Assembly (NCBI GenBank): GCA_004794655.1 | Contig: SMMW01000001.1 | Span: forward strand, 18,802,501 to 18,866,500 | Direction of reading: 5' to 3' | DNA from: Marisa cornuarietis | Taxonomy: Eukaryota > Mollusca > Gastropoda > Architaenioglossa > Ampullariidae | Length of the DNA: 64,000 bases | Part shown: positions 1 through 10,956 of the stretch, one piece after another | How the letters are laid out: each line of letters starts with the position of its first letter | How positions within the stretch are numbered: the first letter of the stretch is position 1 | Notes under the pieces: generated by a model | Told to the model about the DNA's origin: nothing | Databases searched by the model: none | The model's input: the letters and a program-made list of their open reading frames with translations, nothing else | Position numbers and translations under genes: made by a program

Positions 1-57
1 GGTTGGTTGGTTGGTTGGTTGGTTGGTTGGTTGGTTGTTGTTTTTTTTTTTTTTTTG
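1..57. repeat. (GGTT)n microsatellite followed by a poly-T run
   Basis: About nine GGTT units open the window and pass into a T-rich run that ends shortly before a MITE copy. A second GGTT array occurs near 36115-36150. Confidence 0.95.
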
Positions 58-73
58 CATTATTAGATCCCTG

Positions 74-339
74 GGGCCAGTTGCACAACACGTTTCTAAA
101 CCTTAAAACTGTTCCAAAGAAGCAAAATATCTTCTTAGCCATTTGGATGCATTGCAGAAAAACATTAAAAAAAATTGTACTGTCAGGACGGAAAGTCAGA
201 CTTAAACAACTTTATCTTACTTAAAGAGCAGTTTTAGTTTTAAAAATTCTAAATTTGTGGTGTGCACTTAAACTAATTATCTAAATAGAATTAAGGCCTA
301 AAAGTGTTTAAAATTAGAAATGTGTTGTGCAACTGGCTC
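74..339 (+). mobile_element. MITE copy 1, ~266 bp, terminal inverted repeats
   Basis: This is the first of four copies of one short non-coding element. The left end reads GGGCCAGTTGCACAACAC and the right end is its near-perfect reverse complement; inverted similarity extends about 25 bp. The interior shares CAGGACGGAAAGTCAGAC and a TTATCTTACTTAAA stretch with the other copies. The flanking trinucleotides are CTG (71-73) and CAG (340-342). No coding capacity is seen. Length, inverted termini and several dispersed copies fit a non-autonomous DNA transposon; the superfamily is not certain. Confidence 0.85.
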
Positions 340-672
340 CAGTACTCTAAATTCTAAGTAATCACACTTCCTTGCATTCACAAAATGTCAGCCGTTAGAC
401 ATCAAGATGCAGTCTGTCCGATCCATTAAATCATACTGAAACATGGATTCGTTGATGACGTTGAGAATTCATCCAAGTAGAAAGCTGGGTTAGGAGGACA
501 GTAAAGTGTTTCCATAGTCCAGTATGGCGACAGGGATTTAACAGGTGAAAAGCTGATTTTTTTTCTTTTTTTTAGTATGCCTATTTTTACGTGATAATCT
601 GAATGCAAGGATTTTGCATTCGGGTGGGTTTTTAACACACGTTTACTGCAATGAGGAAAAAGTAATGCTCAG

Positions 673-935
673 GGGCCAGTTGCTCAACATGTTTCTAAAT
701 CTTAAAACTGTTGTAAAGAATCAAAATCTCTTCTTTGCCATTTTGATGCATTGCACAAAAACATGCAAAATTTGTACTGACAGGACGCAAAGTCAGACTC
801 AAACAACTTTATCTTACTTAAAGCAGTTTTAGTTTTTAAAATTCTAAAATTGTGGTGTACACTTTAAACTGATTATCTAAATAGATTTAATGCCTAAAAG
901 TGGTTAAAATTAGAAATGTGTTGTGCAACTGGCCC
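673..935 (+). mobile_element. MITE copy 2, same family, flanked by CAG/CAG
   Basis: Same orientation as copy 1 and about 330 bp downstream of it. The left terminus has one change (GTTGCTCAACAT instead of GTTGCACAACAC). It is bracketed by identical trinucleotides, CAG at 670-672 and CAG at 936-938, which look like a 3-bp target-site duplication. Confidence 0.85.
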
Positions 936-2589
936 CAGATTTTTATGATTTCCATTTTATTAGTTTATAAGTACTCCCTTTAAAAAATGGCGATTATTGT
1001 GCATACAAACCCCTGATTACCAATGTTTTACGAATACTTTCGTCGACTTGGATGACTAGAGTTTTCTCTCTTAAGTGGCACATTGCAGTTTTTCATTATT
1101 AGTTTTCACGAATGTTTTGGTGGTGATTGGGGGCTTTAACGTTATCATTACGTCGTCTGGCCGTGGAATACGTGAAACAGTTTCGACATGGTCAAAACCT
1201 TCCTCGCCCCAAATGATTTTAAAAAAATAAACTGTCGGAGAAGAAGCCTTTATCTCTCTCTCTCTACCTGTTCTGATTGCACATAAACATATATTGAAAA
1301 TTACACATTGATTTTAACATACGAATCTGACAATAAATGACAGCCACCTCTCATTTTGCAGGCGCAATGTCAGGGAGCTTCTAAGGGAAATTGCCTTTGT
1401 AACAATAAGAAACAAAAAGTTACAAAGGAGGGAATATAATATCCAGATAACAAATAAATGAATACAACATATACACAGAAAAATGTACAAATCAACATTC
1501 TTTTTTTATAATAAAAACAGATGTTATGAAAACTCGTAATTTTTGTTTAATTTGAAAGAAAAAAATCTAACCCAAGAGAATCTAACTCTTAACACAGAAT
1601 AGTAGGTACATATTTTCAGAAGTCACAGCAGCTAAAAAATATGAAAATTACAAAAATGCGAAAGAACGTCTCATCGTAAAAGTTTATTGAAAAATACACA
1701 AATAAATTCACAAATATAGGGATCACTTGAGCAAAGACAGAAGAGGCAAGTCTCAAAACTTTGGGGAAAAAAAAGAAAACTAATACTCAGATGAAAAAAA
1801 AATTAACAAAAAAAGAAAATACTGAAAATAGTTTTAAGGATACGAACAAACCCACCACAACAGACAACGTCGACTCTAACAGCAACATAGAATTTAAAAC
1901 TAGAACAAAATAAAATTTTCAAGCTAAGAAATTGTGCACTGATAGAAATTGCAAATCTATCTGATGCAGAATACATAGTATTGAGTAAATAAATGCGCAC
2001 AAAGAATAAGTGCATGTACTTTTCACAATCTACTAGAGTTTAGACCATGCATTTTTTAAAGTACATCGTAATTATAGCATTCTACTCTGTCATAGCAACC
2101 TGCCATATTGCACCTTTATTTTTGAGAATGTAAAGACATTAGAACCTAGTCTGAAAACGAAAATCCTAACTTAGAAGGAAACGAACTGTCAAACAGTTTA
2201 ATTTAATTAATTAATTAATTTATTTATTTATTTATTAACACTACGTTGGAGCGTAGTAATGACTTACAGTGCACTCTCTAGGATCCATGTAGAGACAGAC
2301 CAATGCTACTTTGGCTGCAAATCTTTGTCCAGACCCTGATGTCCAGAACTTGGGAGGCAAAGTCAATGCAGGCGCATGCGCTGTCCTTTAAGCGGCCGCT
2401 AGCAGCGCCTCCCAGGGAGCCTGCGCCGAGCGCGTGCAATCATGTGACGCAAACGTCAGTACCACGTGACTGGCATCCCGCTGCACCACAGAATCTTGTG
2501 TATCAAAGCAAACTGGACAGCATGAATATTGGGGTGCTTGCCTGCTCTTATGAACACACCAAGCAATGAGAGAATGAGAGAAAGAGATA

Positions 2590-2591
<2 letters not shown>

Positions 2592-2654
<63 letters not shown>

Positions 2655-2656
2655 CG
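2592..2656. repeat. (GT)n with GC-rich end
   Basis: About 27 uninterrupted GT units end in CGCGCGTGCG. The array is alternating purine-pyrimidine and so able to adopt Z-DNA. It accounts for the poly-Cys/Val and poly-Thr/His reading frames in the area. Confidence 0.97.
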
Positions 2657-2892
2657 TTATAAAAGTCCACACTATTTGCTCAATCGTAATCAACTTTTTG
2701 CAGTATTTCTTCCGTATACCGCAAATTCGTAAACTATCTGGTTTGCAAATATAGTCTCGAAATATCTTTATTTTAATTTGTCTGTTATTCATTATATGAT
2801 GCATTACCATGGTTCCAAAATAATCAACACAGAACAGATTTTGGCAAATAGTTTGACTTCCCTAACATCGACGCCGTTTGATATGACACCCT

Positions 2893-2894
<2 letters not shown>

Positions 2895-2966
<72 letters not shown>
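2895..2966. repeat. (GATA)n microsatellite, about 18 units
   Basis: Perfect GATA tetranucleotide array with no interruption visible. Confidence 0.97.
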
Positions 2967-3876
2967 CTGGAAGCAGTTACCCGAACCCACATATATTTTT
3001 GTATCTGAACTATCTTTCTCTATTTCTGTTTCTTCTACTACTCTTCTTTTTTATTATTTATTATTTTTTCGATTTTATTTTAAACTAAACGTTTGCTCTC
3101 TCTTGTCTTCTCTTTTTTTCTGTTCGCTCACTAACTCACCCGCCACTGTATGCTTGCAGCTCTCCAGTGAGTTAAAAACTTGGAGAGAAACCTTTCCGCG
3201 GTCCTGTCCTCCTTGTACACGTGACTACAAGACCTTTGCATGCTGCAGTGGTCAGCGGTGAATGACCTTTACCATCATTCCCCAGTCCGTCTGATGGTCA
3301 AGACATGTCCTCCGGGTAGGACACACCCTGAAGCCACAATTAGTTAGGCCACGTTGATTTGGCGACTGGACAGTAGAAAAGAAGAAACTGCGGTGGGGTT
3401 AGCCGGGGCAAACGCTGGTCGCTAAACCGGATGCGAGAATTAAGAAAGGTGCACGGGCGGGTCAAACTGAAAGTCTGCGGGCAACGACATTTCGAGAAAA
3501 CCAGGTAAACAGGATACGAAACTAAACGTTACCAATAATTTTACAATGTTGGCAAAACAAAAATTTATATACATATATGGTTTTTTCAACCGTTCCTTAT
3601 TAACTCGATGATGACTTATTAGAAGGATAAGTACACAACATAGTCCGAGAAGGCATCTTCGATATCACTCAACTGACATGACCAAGTCTCCAATAAGGCA
3701 AAGATCTTGAACTTTCTGCAAAACTCTCTGAAAGGTGGGATTTTCAGTTTGTACATTCCATAAGATTATCTTAAACACCATGTTCGAAGCACAAATTGAA
3801 AGGGGGTTGAGGTTCTTACATCTTCAAACTTTGGGTGCTTTAATTCTCTTAGCTGCGTTCTTTCCATGCCAGCCTA

Positions 3877-4141
3877 GGGCCAGTTGCACAACACATTTCT
3901 AATTTTAAACACTTTTAGGCCTTAACTCTATTTAGATAATTAATTTAAAGTTCACACCACAATTTTAGAATTTTTAAAACTCAAACTGCTTTAAGTAAGA
4001 TAAAGTTGTTTCAGTTTTACTTTCCGTCCTGTCAGTACAATTTTTTGTATGTTTTTGTGCAAAGAATCAAAATGGCTTGGAAGAGATTTTGCCTCTTTAG
4101 AACAGTTTTAAGGTTTAAAAACGTGTTGTGCAACTGGCCCC
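3877..4141 (-). mobile_element. MITE copy 3, inverted, flanked by CTA/CTA
   Basis: This copy runs in the opposite orientation to the other three: the end that is on the right elsewhere (TTAGAAATGTGTTGTGCAAC reversed) is here on the left. It is bracketed by CTA at 3874-3876 and CTA at 4142-4144, a perfect 3-bp duplication. It abuts the L1-like ORF1 relic that follows. Confidence 0.85.
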
Positions 4142-4214
4142 TAACCGTTAGTAACTGGTTCGCTTATGTTATGGGCAGGAGCCTACTGAAATAAAGAAAT
4201 TTGTCATTTGTCAT

Positions 4215-4900
4215 TGCCTTTCTTTCAGGCTGTTTGTCGAGGGGTAGAACAGATTTACCCTCAATGACGATTGTGTCGAAGCGAAGAAAAGCCTTCTTGT
4301 CGTCGATGGCTTTGTTTAAGAAACGGTCGAAGTTTGCGATGCAAGCCTCTCACAATTGGCGTAAAGTCTTTCTGAGATGAAGATTTCATGCACACGTTCT
4401 TTCAGCTGTTATCCAGATAGAACTTTATCGTTATCATTGTACTTGGTAAAGTTGACAATGTTAGGATGGGGGACACGACCACCTCTCTCTGGGGTCTCTC
4501 TGTTTCTATGGTGGGCTCTCTCTGTTTCTATGTTTTCCTCCAACTTGAGCTTATCCACGAGGAAAGATTTTCTGGCACCTTAACAGTCTACCCAGGTCTC
4601 TGTTTGCCCCTGTGGGGAGGGAATATTATAGAAGATTAGACTTTTACCTCTGTTTCTTCCCTCTATATCGTCTAGTTTATATCCTAGGTTAGAGATGTTC
4701 TTCTTCAACGCCATATTTTCTTTCGTCACTTCCGCCATGTCGCTGTGTATTGAATTTAATTGTTCTTGTGTGTTACCATTCATGGTGTCAAATTTTTTTT
4801 GTCGACGGAACAACATTGTCACCCCATCTGCTATGGACGGTTGCTTTGATGTTGTGTTTTCGGAGTTTGTTATGCGGTGTACTGGCGATTGAGCGGACAA
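4215..4900 (-). pseudogene. L1-like retrotransposon ORF1 relic, frameshifted
   Basis: The frame at 4900-4580 reads through a coiled-coil-like stretch (ENMALKKNISNLGYKLDDIE), then GRNRGKSLIFYNIP and TETWVDC. This layout matches L1-type ORF1 proteins: coiled coil, then an RNA-recognition domain beginning near NNLIFYGIP. Downstream pieces continue the family pattern in shifted frames: DKLKLEENIETERAH near 4560, DFTPIVRGLHRKLRPFLK near 4350, and DDKKAFLRFDTIVIEGKSV near 4270. At least two frameshifts and stops separate them. No ATG begins the visible 5' end and no ORF2 follows, so this is a truncated dead copy. ORF1 normally encodes an RNA-binding chaperone; no function is expected here. Confidence 0.7.
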
Positions 4901-5404
4901 GTCATGTTGTTAGTCCCGATGTTTAGATGACAACGTCGATGTCTATAACAGGGTCTGTCTTTTTGCAGGGCCTGTGTTGCTTTCTATGTCCCCCATATAG
5001 GAGTATTACACCCACTATAAAGACATAAAGACGATGGTCAAGAAGGTTTCATAGTTTCTGCATCTAAACCGCACACAGTGTACCAAAGTGTGAGAACACA
5101 GCGCGCCGAGCTCGCCGACACACAAAGCTGATAAAAGTTCACAAGAAATGGCCACATGGCACTCGAAAATGGAGATTATGGCTAGGCATGCTGTTTATAA
5201 CTCGGATATACACTGTATACAGCAATAGCTTTAAATTTAAATAATTAGCCAAAAACTCCAGAGAAATTGTAAAGTTTGGAAGAAATCGTCCGAACTGCTC
5301 AGCTGCGAACAGCTCACCTCTCGCTTCTCGTCCATTCGGCTAAGATCAAAGTGTAGTATCTGTTCTTATCAGCTTTAATACAAAGAGAGAGACAGAGAGA
5401 GTCT

Positions 5405-5616
5405 CCATCTTTCTCTGCAGAATCACGATATTCTCTGTTCCTGTTACTTGGTGCTTTTTGTGTTTTCTATCTTTGTTTTCTGTCTTCAATACTGTCGTTT
5501 ATTCTTCCGTCCCTCGTGTTCTATCCATGTAGTCCATGTCTCTTCCTTGTTTTAAGCGCTAAGAGCATGCTCTCTATGAGTGTGAATATGCGCTATAAAA
5601 ATCTTCACTATTATTT
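5405..5616 (+). mobile_element. Retroposon 3' tail, copy A
   Basis: About 210 bp ending in GCGCTATAAAAATCTTCACT and an ATTATT run. It is closely similar to the reverse complement of 8541-8743, including the shared GCGCTAAGAGCATGCTCTC block. The AT-rich trinucleotide tail is what one expects at the 3' end of a retroposon. No coding sequence is attached. Confidence 0.75.
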
Positions 5617-7270
5617 TCGCTCAAATAACAAACACGTTGAGAGAATAACAAAATAATAAACGAAAGCAGCAAAAGATCAAAAGTATTAGAACTAATAAAA
5701 TGCAGGAATGAAGAGAGAGAATTTCGTCGTGCTACGAAAGCTAAAAGCCCTTCCTACAAGGACAGATATGGAGGAAGGTTTGTCCGAGTTTATCAGCGGT
5801 TTTAAATAACCGCGACGTAAACGTTTTGCCAAACTTGGTCAAACCATATCTACCCTCGTGAAAGACGCCTTTATCACTTTCTAGCAACAATTTGCAATCT
5901 TTATTAGTTACCATCATGTCTCCTCTATTGAGATAAAGATGTAGGGTCCGATAGCCTGTTAGTCTCAGGAGAAGTGAACTGAAAGTTGCTCATCGTCCTT
6001 CGTGTTCACCAGCAGGTCAGCATGGGTAAGGCAGAGCCCACCCTGTTTCTGACACTTTTACCTTCCCTGAATAATCAGGTACCTTTCGGAGGGTGGACAT
6101 GGTGGGACTGTCTCAATTAAACTGGCTTTGAACCTTCTACTACTCCAGTCATATGTATAGGAACCACCAGTCTTCTAAGCCTTCCGCATTCTCTCTCATT
6201 CCCGTTACCCTCCTCATTTTGTGACCCTAGGGCCTAGTCCACCAGATCACCGTTGTCATCAGAAAACGACAGCTTTCATTGCTTATTGGGATCGTGTATT
6301 TTGTTTCTTTAAACACTGTGTGACAGTAATTATCAGAATTACTATTTTTACACGTGACTACCTTTTGTATGGTTTTCAATGAACGAGTTGATGCTTGTTT
6401 TACGGCCCATGGATACCATTGAATACGTCCCCTACCATCACCCACTCTTCCCTCAACCCTGATAGAACCTTCGAGTGTTTGCTTGCTCTGTTGACAAATT
6501 CAGGTCAACAGCGATTTCCCGAAGCACAGCGCTTGACCTGAATGTTATCAGAAAGGGGAGAAAATCTACGGCTGCGTCATAAAAATGACCTATAATACTT
6601 CCGTTGGCTGCGGTAGTTGGAGCGAGGTCAACCAAGAGGTCACGCGCGTCAGAGAGGGCGAAGGATGTCCTGTAGGAGTCGCAGATGAAAATCTGGAGGA
6701 TGGAGAGAGAGAGAGAGAGTAGGACAGGAGGACAGCTGAGGCGGCCTGTGGTGTCCTTATCATCTCCAGACAATACGTTCATTTATTTTCATTGCTGCGT
6801 AATCCGCCAGCCGACTCCCATTGTCGTGGTCGTTTTAGGCCAGCACGCGCACCAGCGCCATTCCGTCCGCGACAAATGTTTAGGAGCGGCGTCACTGAGG
6901 AAGACAGTAGAGGCGATACAGGAAGAAGAGATGAATGCAATGCAACGAGAGGGAAAGGAATGCAATAAAATTTGTTGAAGAGGGAAGAAGAGTACAGCGG
7001 AAGAGAAATATAGTGGAGGTGTAGAGGTCGAAGGGAAGAGGAGTTAAGAACAGCAGAATATTTTTTTATTGAAATTCAAAAATAATTCTCATATCCAATG
7101 AGACTTCCCCCTATTCTCGTTGTTGTCCTCATCTTCTCATCTTCTAATAACCCTTTAAAGAAAAGGTGAAGAAGAAAAAAAATAAAGAGATGGGGGGAAG
7201 AGCAGAAACCAAACAACATCGAGGCATGGCAGTCTTAGGAAGTCATCTGCGAGAGTAGGCGGCCCCCGTT
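5617..7270. other. Gene-free stretch, one weak exon candidate
   Basis: No confident gene. A minus-strand frame at 6453-6692 follows a strong pyrimidine tract and is reported among the findings. A GA array occupies 6701-6719. The rest is unremarkable unique sequence. Confidence 0.5.
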
Positions 7271-7273
7271 CAG

Positions 7274-7537
7274 GGGCCAGTTGCACAACACGTTTCTAAA
7301 CCTTAAAACTGTTCTACAGAGGCAAAATCTCTTCCAAGCCAGTTTGATTCTTTGCACAAAAACATACAAAAAATTGTACTGACAGGACGGAAAGTCAGAC
7401 TTAAACAACTTTATCTTACTTAAAACAGTTTTAGTTTTAAAAATTCAAAAATTGTGGTGTGCACTTTAAACTAATTATCTAAATAGGTTTAAGGCCTAAA
7501 AGTGTTTAAAATTAGAAATGTGTTGTGCAACTGGCCC
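7274..7537 (+). mobile_element. MITE copy 4
   Basis: Its termini are nearly perfect inverted repeats, GGGCCAGTTGCACAACAC on the left and the complement on the right. Flanking trinucleotides are CAG (7271-7273) and CTG (7538-7540). Same orientation as copies 1 and 2. The internal sequence is very close to copy 1, suggesting fairly recent spread. Confidence 0.87.
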
Positions 7538-7794
7538 CTGATGCGGGAATCAGTAAACGGCGTACGAGGCTTTGACGTGAAAGGTCAAGAGGGATGACGA
7601 ACTAGAGGACTTGACCCGACAGTATGACGAACGGGAGAGGTGTCACGTGCAAGATGATGTGACCTGCTCGGGATGACGTGGAGTCTCTGTACAGGTGAGA
7701 GGGAGTTGCCGCCCTGCCAGGCAGACAGACAGACAGACAGACAGACTTGACAAAATTCGAAAGGTCAGATATCAAGATTAAATTACCACCCGAG

Positions 7795-8180
7795 TGGGTC
7801 GTTTCGGTCTCGTTATGTTGCCCTCTTCTCTGTGCCCCACATCCGACAGGAGAATCTCGGCAGACGCTCCTTCTCGTTCTCCTTCTCCAGCCCATCTGTT
7901 TGGAATTCTCTGCCCCTTTCTCTTCAAACTGCTTCTATATTCGAACTCTTTAAATCCGGCATAAAAACAATCTCTTTAAGAAATATCTTGCATAATCAAG
8001 AACATTTTCCCGTCCACTACTCAATTCTTCATCCGAGCATTAATTTTGTTATCGTTTTGTCATCAGCTTGCTGACGTTTATGTTTCTTGTACGGTTCACT
8101 GTCGGTTCGTTTATAGTCTTTCGTGTTTAGCGCACTGAGCTCACATCCATGCAGGGAAATTCACTATTGTTATTGTTATT
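7795..8180 (+). pseudogene. Non-LTR retrotransposon 3' end with C-terminal coding remnant
   Basis: The frame from about 7832 reads RRSFSFSFSSPSVWNSLPLS, then LQTASIFELFKSGIKT. This is the recurring C-terminal signature of many LINE reverse transcriptase proteins (RSFSYAAPxxWNSLP...SLxxFKxxLK). It is followed by a non-coding tail that includes TTTAGCGCACTGAGC and ends in TTATTG repeats (8164-8187). The tail layout parallels the two retroposon tails at 5405 and 8541, so the three may be related. No start or upstream domains are present: this is a 5'-truncated insertion, as is usual for LINEs. The clade is not assigned. Confidence 0.65.
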
Positions 8181-8471
8181 GTTATTCCTGCCTATCAGCC
8201 ATTAGTCTTGCACACTATCAGGTCTATTTTTAAACACCTATGAACGTTCGCTGCATAGCTTGTGAAAATAACCTACTGGTAAATCGATAACAATTTATAT
8301 ACTTTGTTGCACGTTTCTCCTCTAATTGCAAACGTTTCCTGCAATCGATATCGCTATGAAAGTACTTATCTCGAATCAAGACTGTTGCTACTCATGTGAC
8401 GAAATGGCTTATAGCAATTACATCAAAAGCTGTGGCCAGTAGAGTAGCGGTCGTACACGTCAGATCTCAAT

Positions 8472-8472
8472 A

Positions 8473-8503
<31 letters not shown>
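8472..8503. repeat. (CAT)n trinucleotide run
   Basis: About ten CAT units. Confidence 0.93.
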
Positions 8504-8540
8504 TCCAGGAAATTATGAGGAAGCGACGACTTGTTTTAAT

Positions 8541-8743
8541 AATAATAATAATAGTGAAGATTTTTATAGCGCATATTCACACTCATAGAGAGCATGCTCT
8601 TAGCGCTTAAAACGGGGAAGAGACGTGGACTAAGTAGACACAGAACAAAGGGGACGAAAGAAAACGACAGTACTGACGAAACAGAAAACAAAAGGCATCA
8701 AGTAACAGGAACAGAAAAATATAGTGATTCTGCGAGAAAGATG
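8541..8743 (-). mobile_element. Retroposon 3' tail, copy B (inverted)
   Basis: Reverse-complement copy of 5405-5616. On the minus strand it ends in GCGCTATAAAAATCTTCACT followed by ATTATTATT, which places the tail at 8540-8550. The two copies differ by scattered substitutions and small indels. The apparent plus-strand reading frame across it is a chance frame. Confidence 0.75.
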
Positions 8744-8745
8744 GG

Positions 8746-10690
8746 TAAAGTAGCAAGAGGGAAGGGGGCGGGGTTAAGACGGACGAGCATTGTGCGGACT
8801 GTGTTAGGAGAAATGCTCAAGGATACCAGTCCATTGTGTGATTCTAGGCAGTGAGAGAGCGGATCAGGAGCCAAAGAAAGACACCCTGACAACAGTGTCC
8901 ACATAACAGGGACTAAACTCTTCTGCAGACAGGAATAAGACCGCGTGACAGAAAGGACGCAAATCACCATCTAGAACGCTGGCAGCATGGGGAAGGGGGT
9001 GATCTTGTGACGTAGAACTGGTCATCGTCGCTTGAAAGCGAACGTGGAGAAAAAAAAACTGAAGCTGGTGCTGTCTCCAGCCTGTACTTGTTCATCGAGA
9101 AGACCAAATTACGGAGCACATCCCTAGAACTGTTTCCTGCTAAAGGCACTCATAGAAATTATGTGGTCAACAAAAACTCTCCCCCACATTGGTATCATTC
9201 GTCTTGCAAGCTGGGCTGGCATTGTAACCCCGTTAGAACGAGACGATTAGAAAAAAATGAAGTCCAGTGTCTTTTCTTAACAATCACGAACGTGTATTCA
9301 CTCAAATAGCTTCTTTGGTTTGGTTTGCTTAAGGCAGTGACCTCTGCACTAGCGTGAACTTTCGTACTAACTTACTCAAGTGGTCTAACAAAAATGATTA
9401 TTATTCATGGTAAGATTCCAGTCGATGGACTACGCAGGGGAAGGGCCGATAAATCACAAGTATTTTTCCCCACACAATTGTCGGCTACAGAGCCATCGAT
9501 CTGTTATCTTCAGAAGGTCTCTGACAGACAGGAATCGAAGCCTAGTGGGTCGTCTGCGTCATTTTCATAAGGTACACCACTCTCTTGAAGACGTCTGCTT
9601 GGACCTACGCAGAATGGCGCCTTAATTGCAGTAAATTGTGACAGGGTAGTAGCCACAGCAACTCAGATGTACTGCGCTTTTACCTGAGAGTTACCTGCTT
9701 CAGTTACCTGACCTGATCAGCCACGTAACAGAGATATAACAAGAGAAAACCCGAGTTTAGGGTTGACAAGAAATGATGATGAGGAGGAGGAGGAGGAGAA
9801 GAAGAAGAAGTTCTACAGCCAAAGCTGGCATACGGGGAGATAAACATATGTGTCTATATCACAGCAGGTTGGAGAAAAATGTAAAATATCCTTCTGTCGT
9901 ATTTACCACGTATTCTGCTGACGGTCGAAGGGACTTATTCAGCCACAGGACAACAACAGACCTCGACCCATCAACATATCTGTTCCGCAGATGAGCTCAT
10001 TAATATTCAGGTTACCGAGCCTAGTAATAATAAACCCTCGTCTGGCAGCTAGCCACAGGTATCTGACAGGTAAAAACAAAAAAGCTGTTATATCTGACTC
10101 TCACGCAGCCCCCGCTTGTCTTTGTCATGCATTCACTTACTTGACACACATGGCTGACAGCGAGGTAGCCATCCGACCTGTCACATAGCTAATCAACACG
10201 ACCCGTTATCTAGGCGACTGGCGGATACAACAGATGTTGTTTGTGAAATTGATAGGAAAACAAATCAGGTCCAGGCTGCGTGCTGGTCAATGCTGCCGCT
10301 GGCGGATTCATTTAAGAAATTTATTTTAGGTAATTTTATTTGCCAGGAAAATCGCATGGTTTTGGAATTAAAAGTGATTTGCATCAGACATATCTTGATG
10401 AGATAAATTTTAAATGAACGAAGTCTTATTAAGAGCAAGGATTGTAGAAGAGGAAGCCAGGTCATTGTTTATTTTACCCTTGGACAACCAATCCATCAAG
10501 GAGTCAGTCACTAGTCAGCCGAACAGACAAGGTCCTTGGCCTCAGAACTAGGTCACGTCCCCAGGAACTGTGTTTATCTCAGGACTTTTTATGAAGGGGT
10601 GAGGGGGGGGGGAAGAAGAACCGAAGAGATTTATTAGCCCAAGATCAGGCTTCCTGTCAGCCCTATGATGTAATTGTTTGCAGTTTGTTT
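8746..10690. other. Gene-free stretch
   Basis: No supported gene. A purine-rich GAG/GAA run at 9773-9812 makes a spurious poly-Arg frame. No transposon ends were recognised. Confidence 0.5.
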
Positions 10691-10746
10691 GTTTGTTTGT
10701 ATTTTTTTTTTTTTTGGTTTGCAGGTGATGCAGATTCTGCACACAA

Positions 10747-10956
10747 TCACTTTAAAATCGAGAAGAGATCCGTAGCCTGCACTCCATCATGCATCCCTTT
10801 GTTTCTTGTTAAAGATTCAGTGGGGTGCAAATCTGTGCACAGATCCTCCCCATTAATACTGATCCCAGTTGTCTCATTGGTTGAAGCCTTTACAACGTAA
10901 ACGCCGTGTTTTCTGCACAATGCTAATTTTTGTGTTTTTGATCTTTTTCTTTCCAT
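10747..10956 (-). CDS. Short Kozak-started reading frame, possibly retroposed
   Basis: A 69-codon frame begins at an ATG in the context CATCACCATGG, an excellent animal Kozak match, and ends in TGA. The protein starts MERKRSKTQKLALCRKHGVY and is rich in polar residues, with no signal peptide or membrane segment. About 30 bases past the stop, the minus strand has a run of A (10701-10715) followed by AAAC repeats, which looks like a retroposed poly(A) tail. I do not recognise the family. It could be a small retrocopy, the end of a retroposon or a chance frame. Confidence 0.3.
   Translation of the reverse strand: MERKRSKTQKLALCRKHGVYVVKASTNETTGISINGEDLCTDLHPTESLTRNKGMHDGVQATDLFSILK

Larger units (their letters stand above)
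940..3873. other. Gene-free AT-rich stretch with microsatellites
   Basis: No credible coding frame is seen. The stretch contains AT-rich unique sequence (940-2200), a TTAA/TTTA run near 2205-2237, a GT/GC array, a GATA array and pyrimidine-rich tracts near 3000-3130. A short GC-richer patch at 2380-2480 does not encode anything recognisable. Confidence 0.6.

Noticed and set aside
1..57. Telomere-like repeat
   Set aside because: The unit is GGTT, not TTAGGG, and it is short and internal.
2388..2810. 140-codon frame with poly-Thr/His
   Set aside because: Its core is the translated GT microsatellite and the flanks show no family motif.
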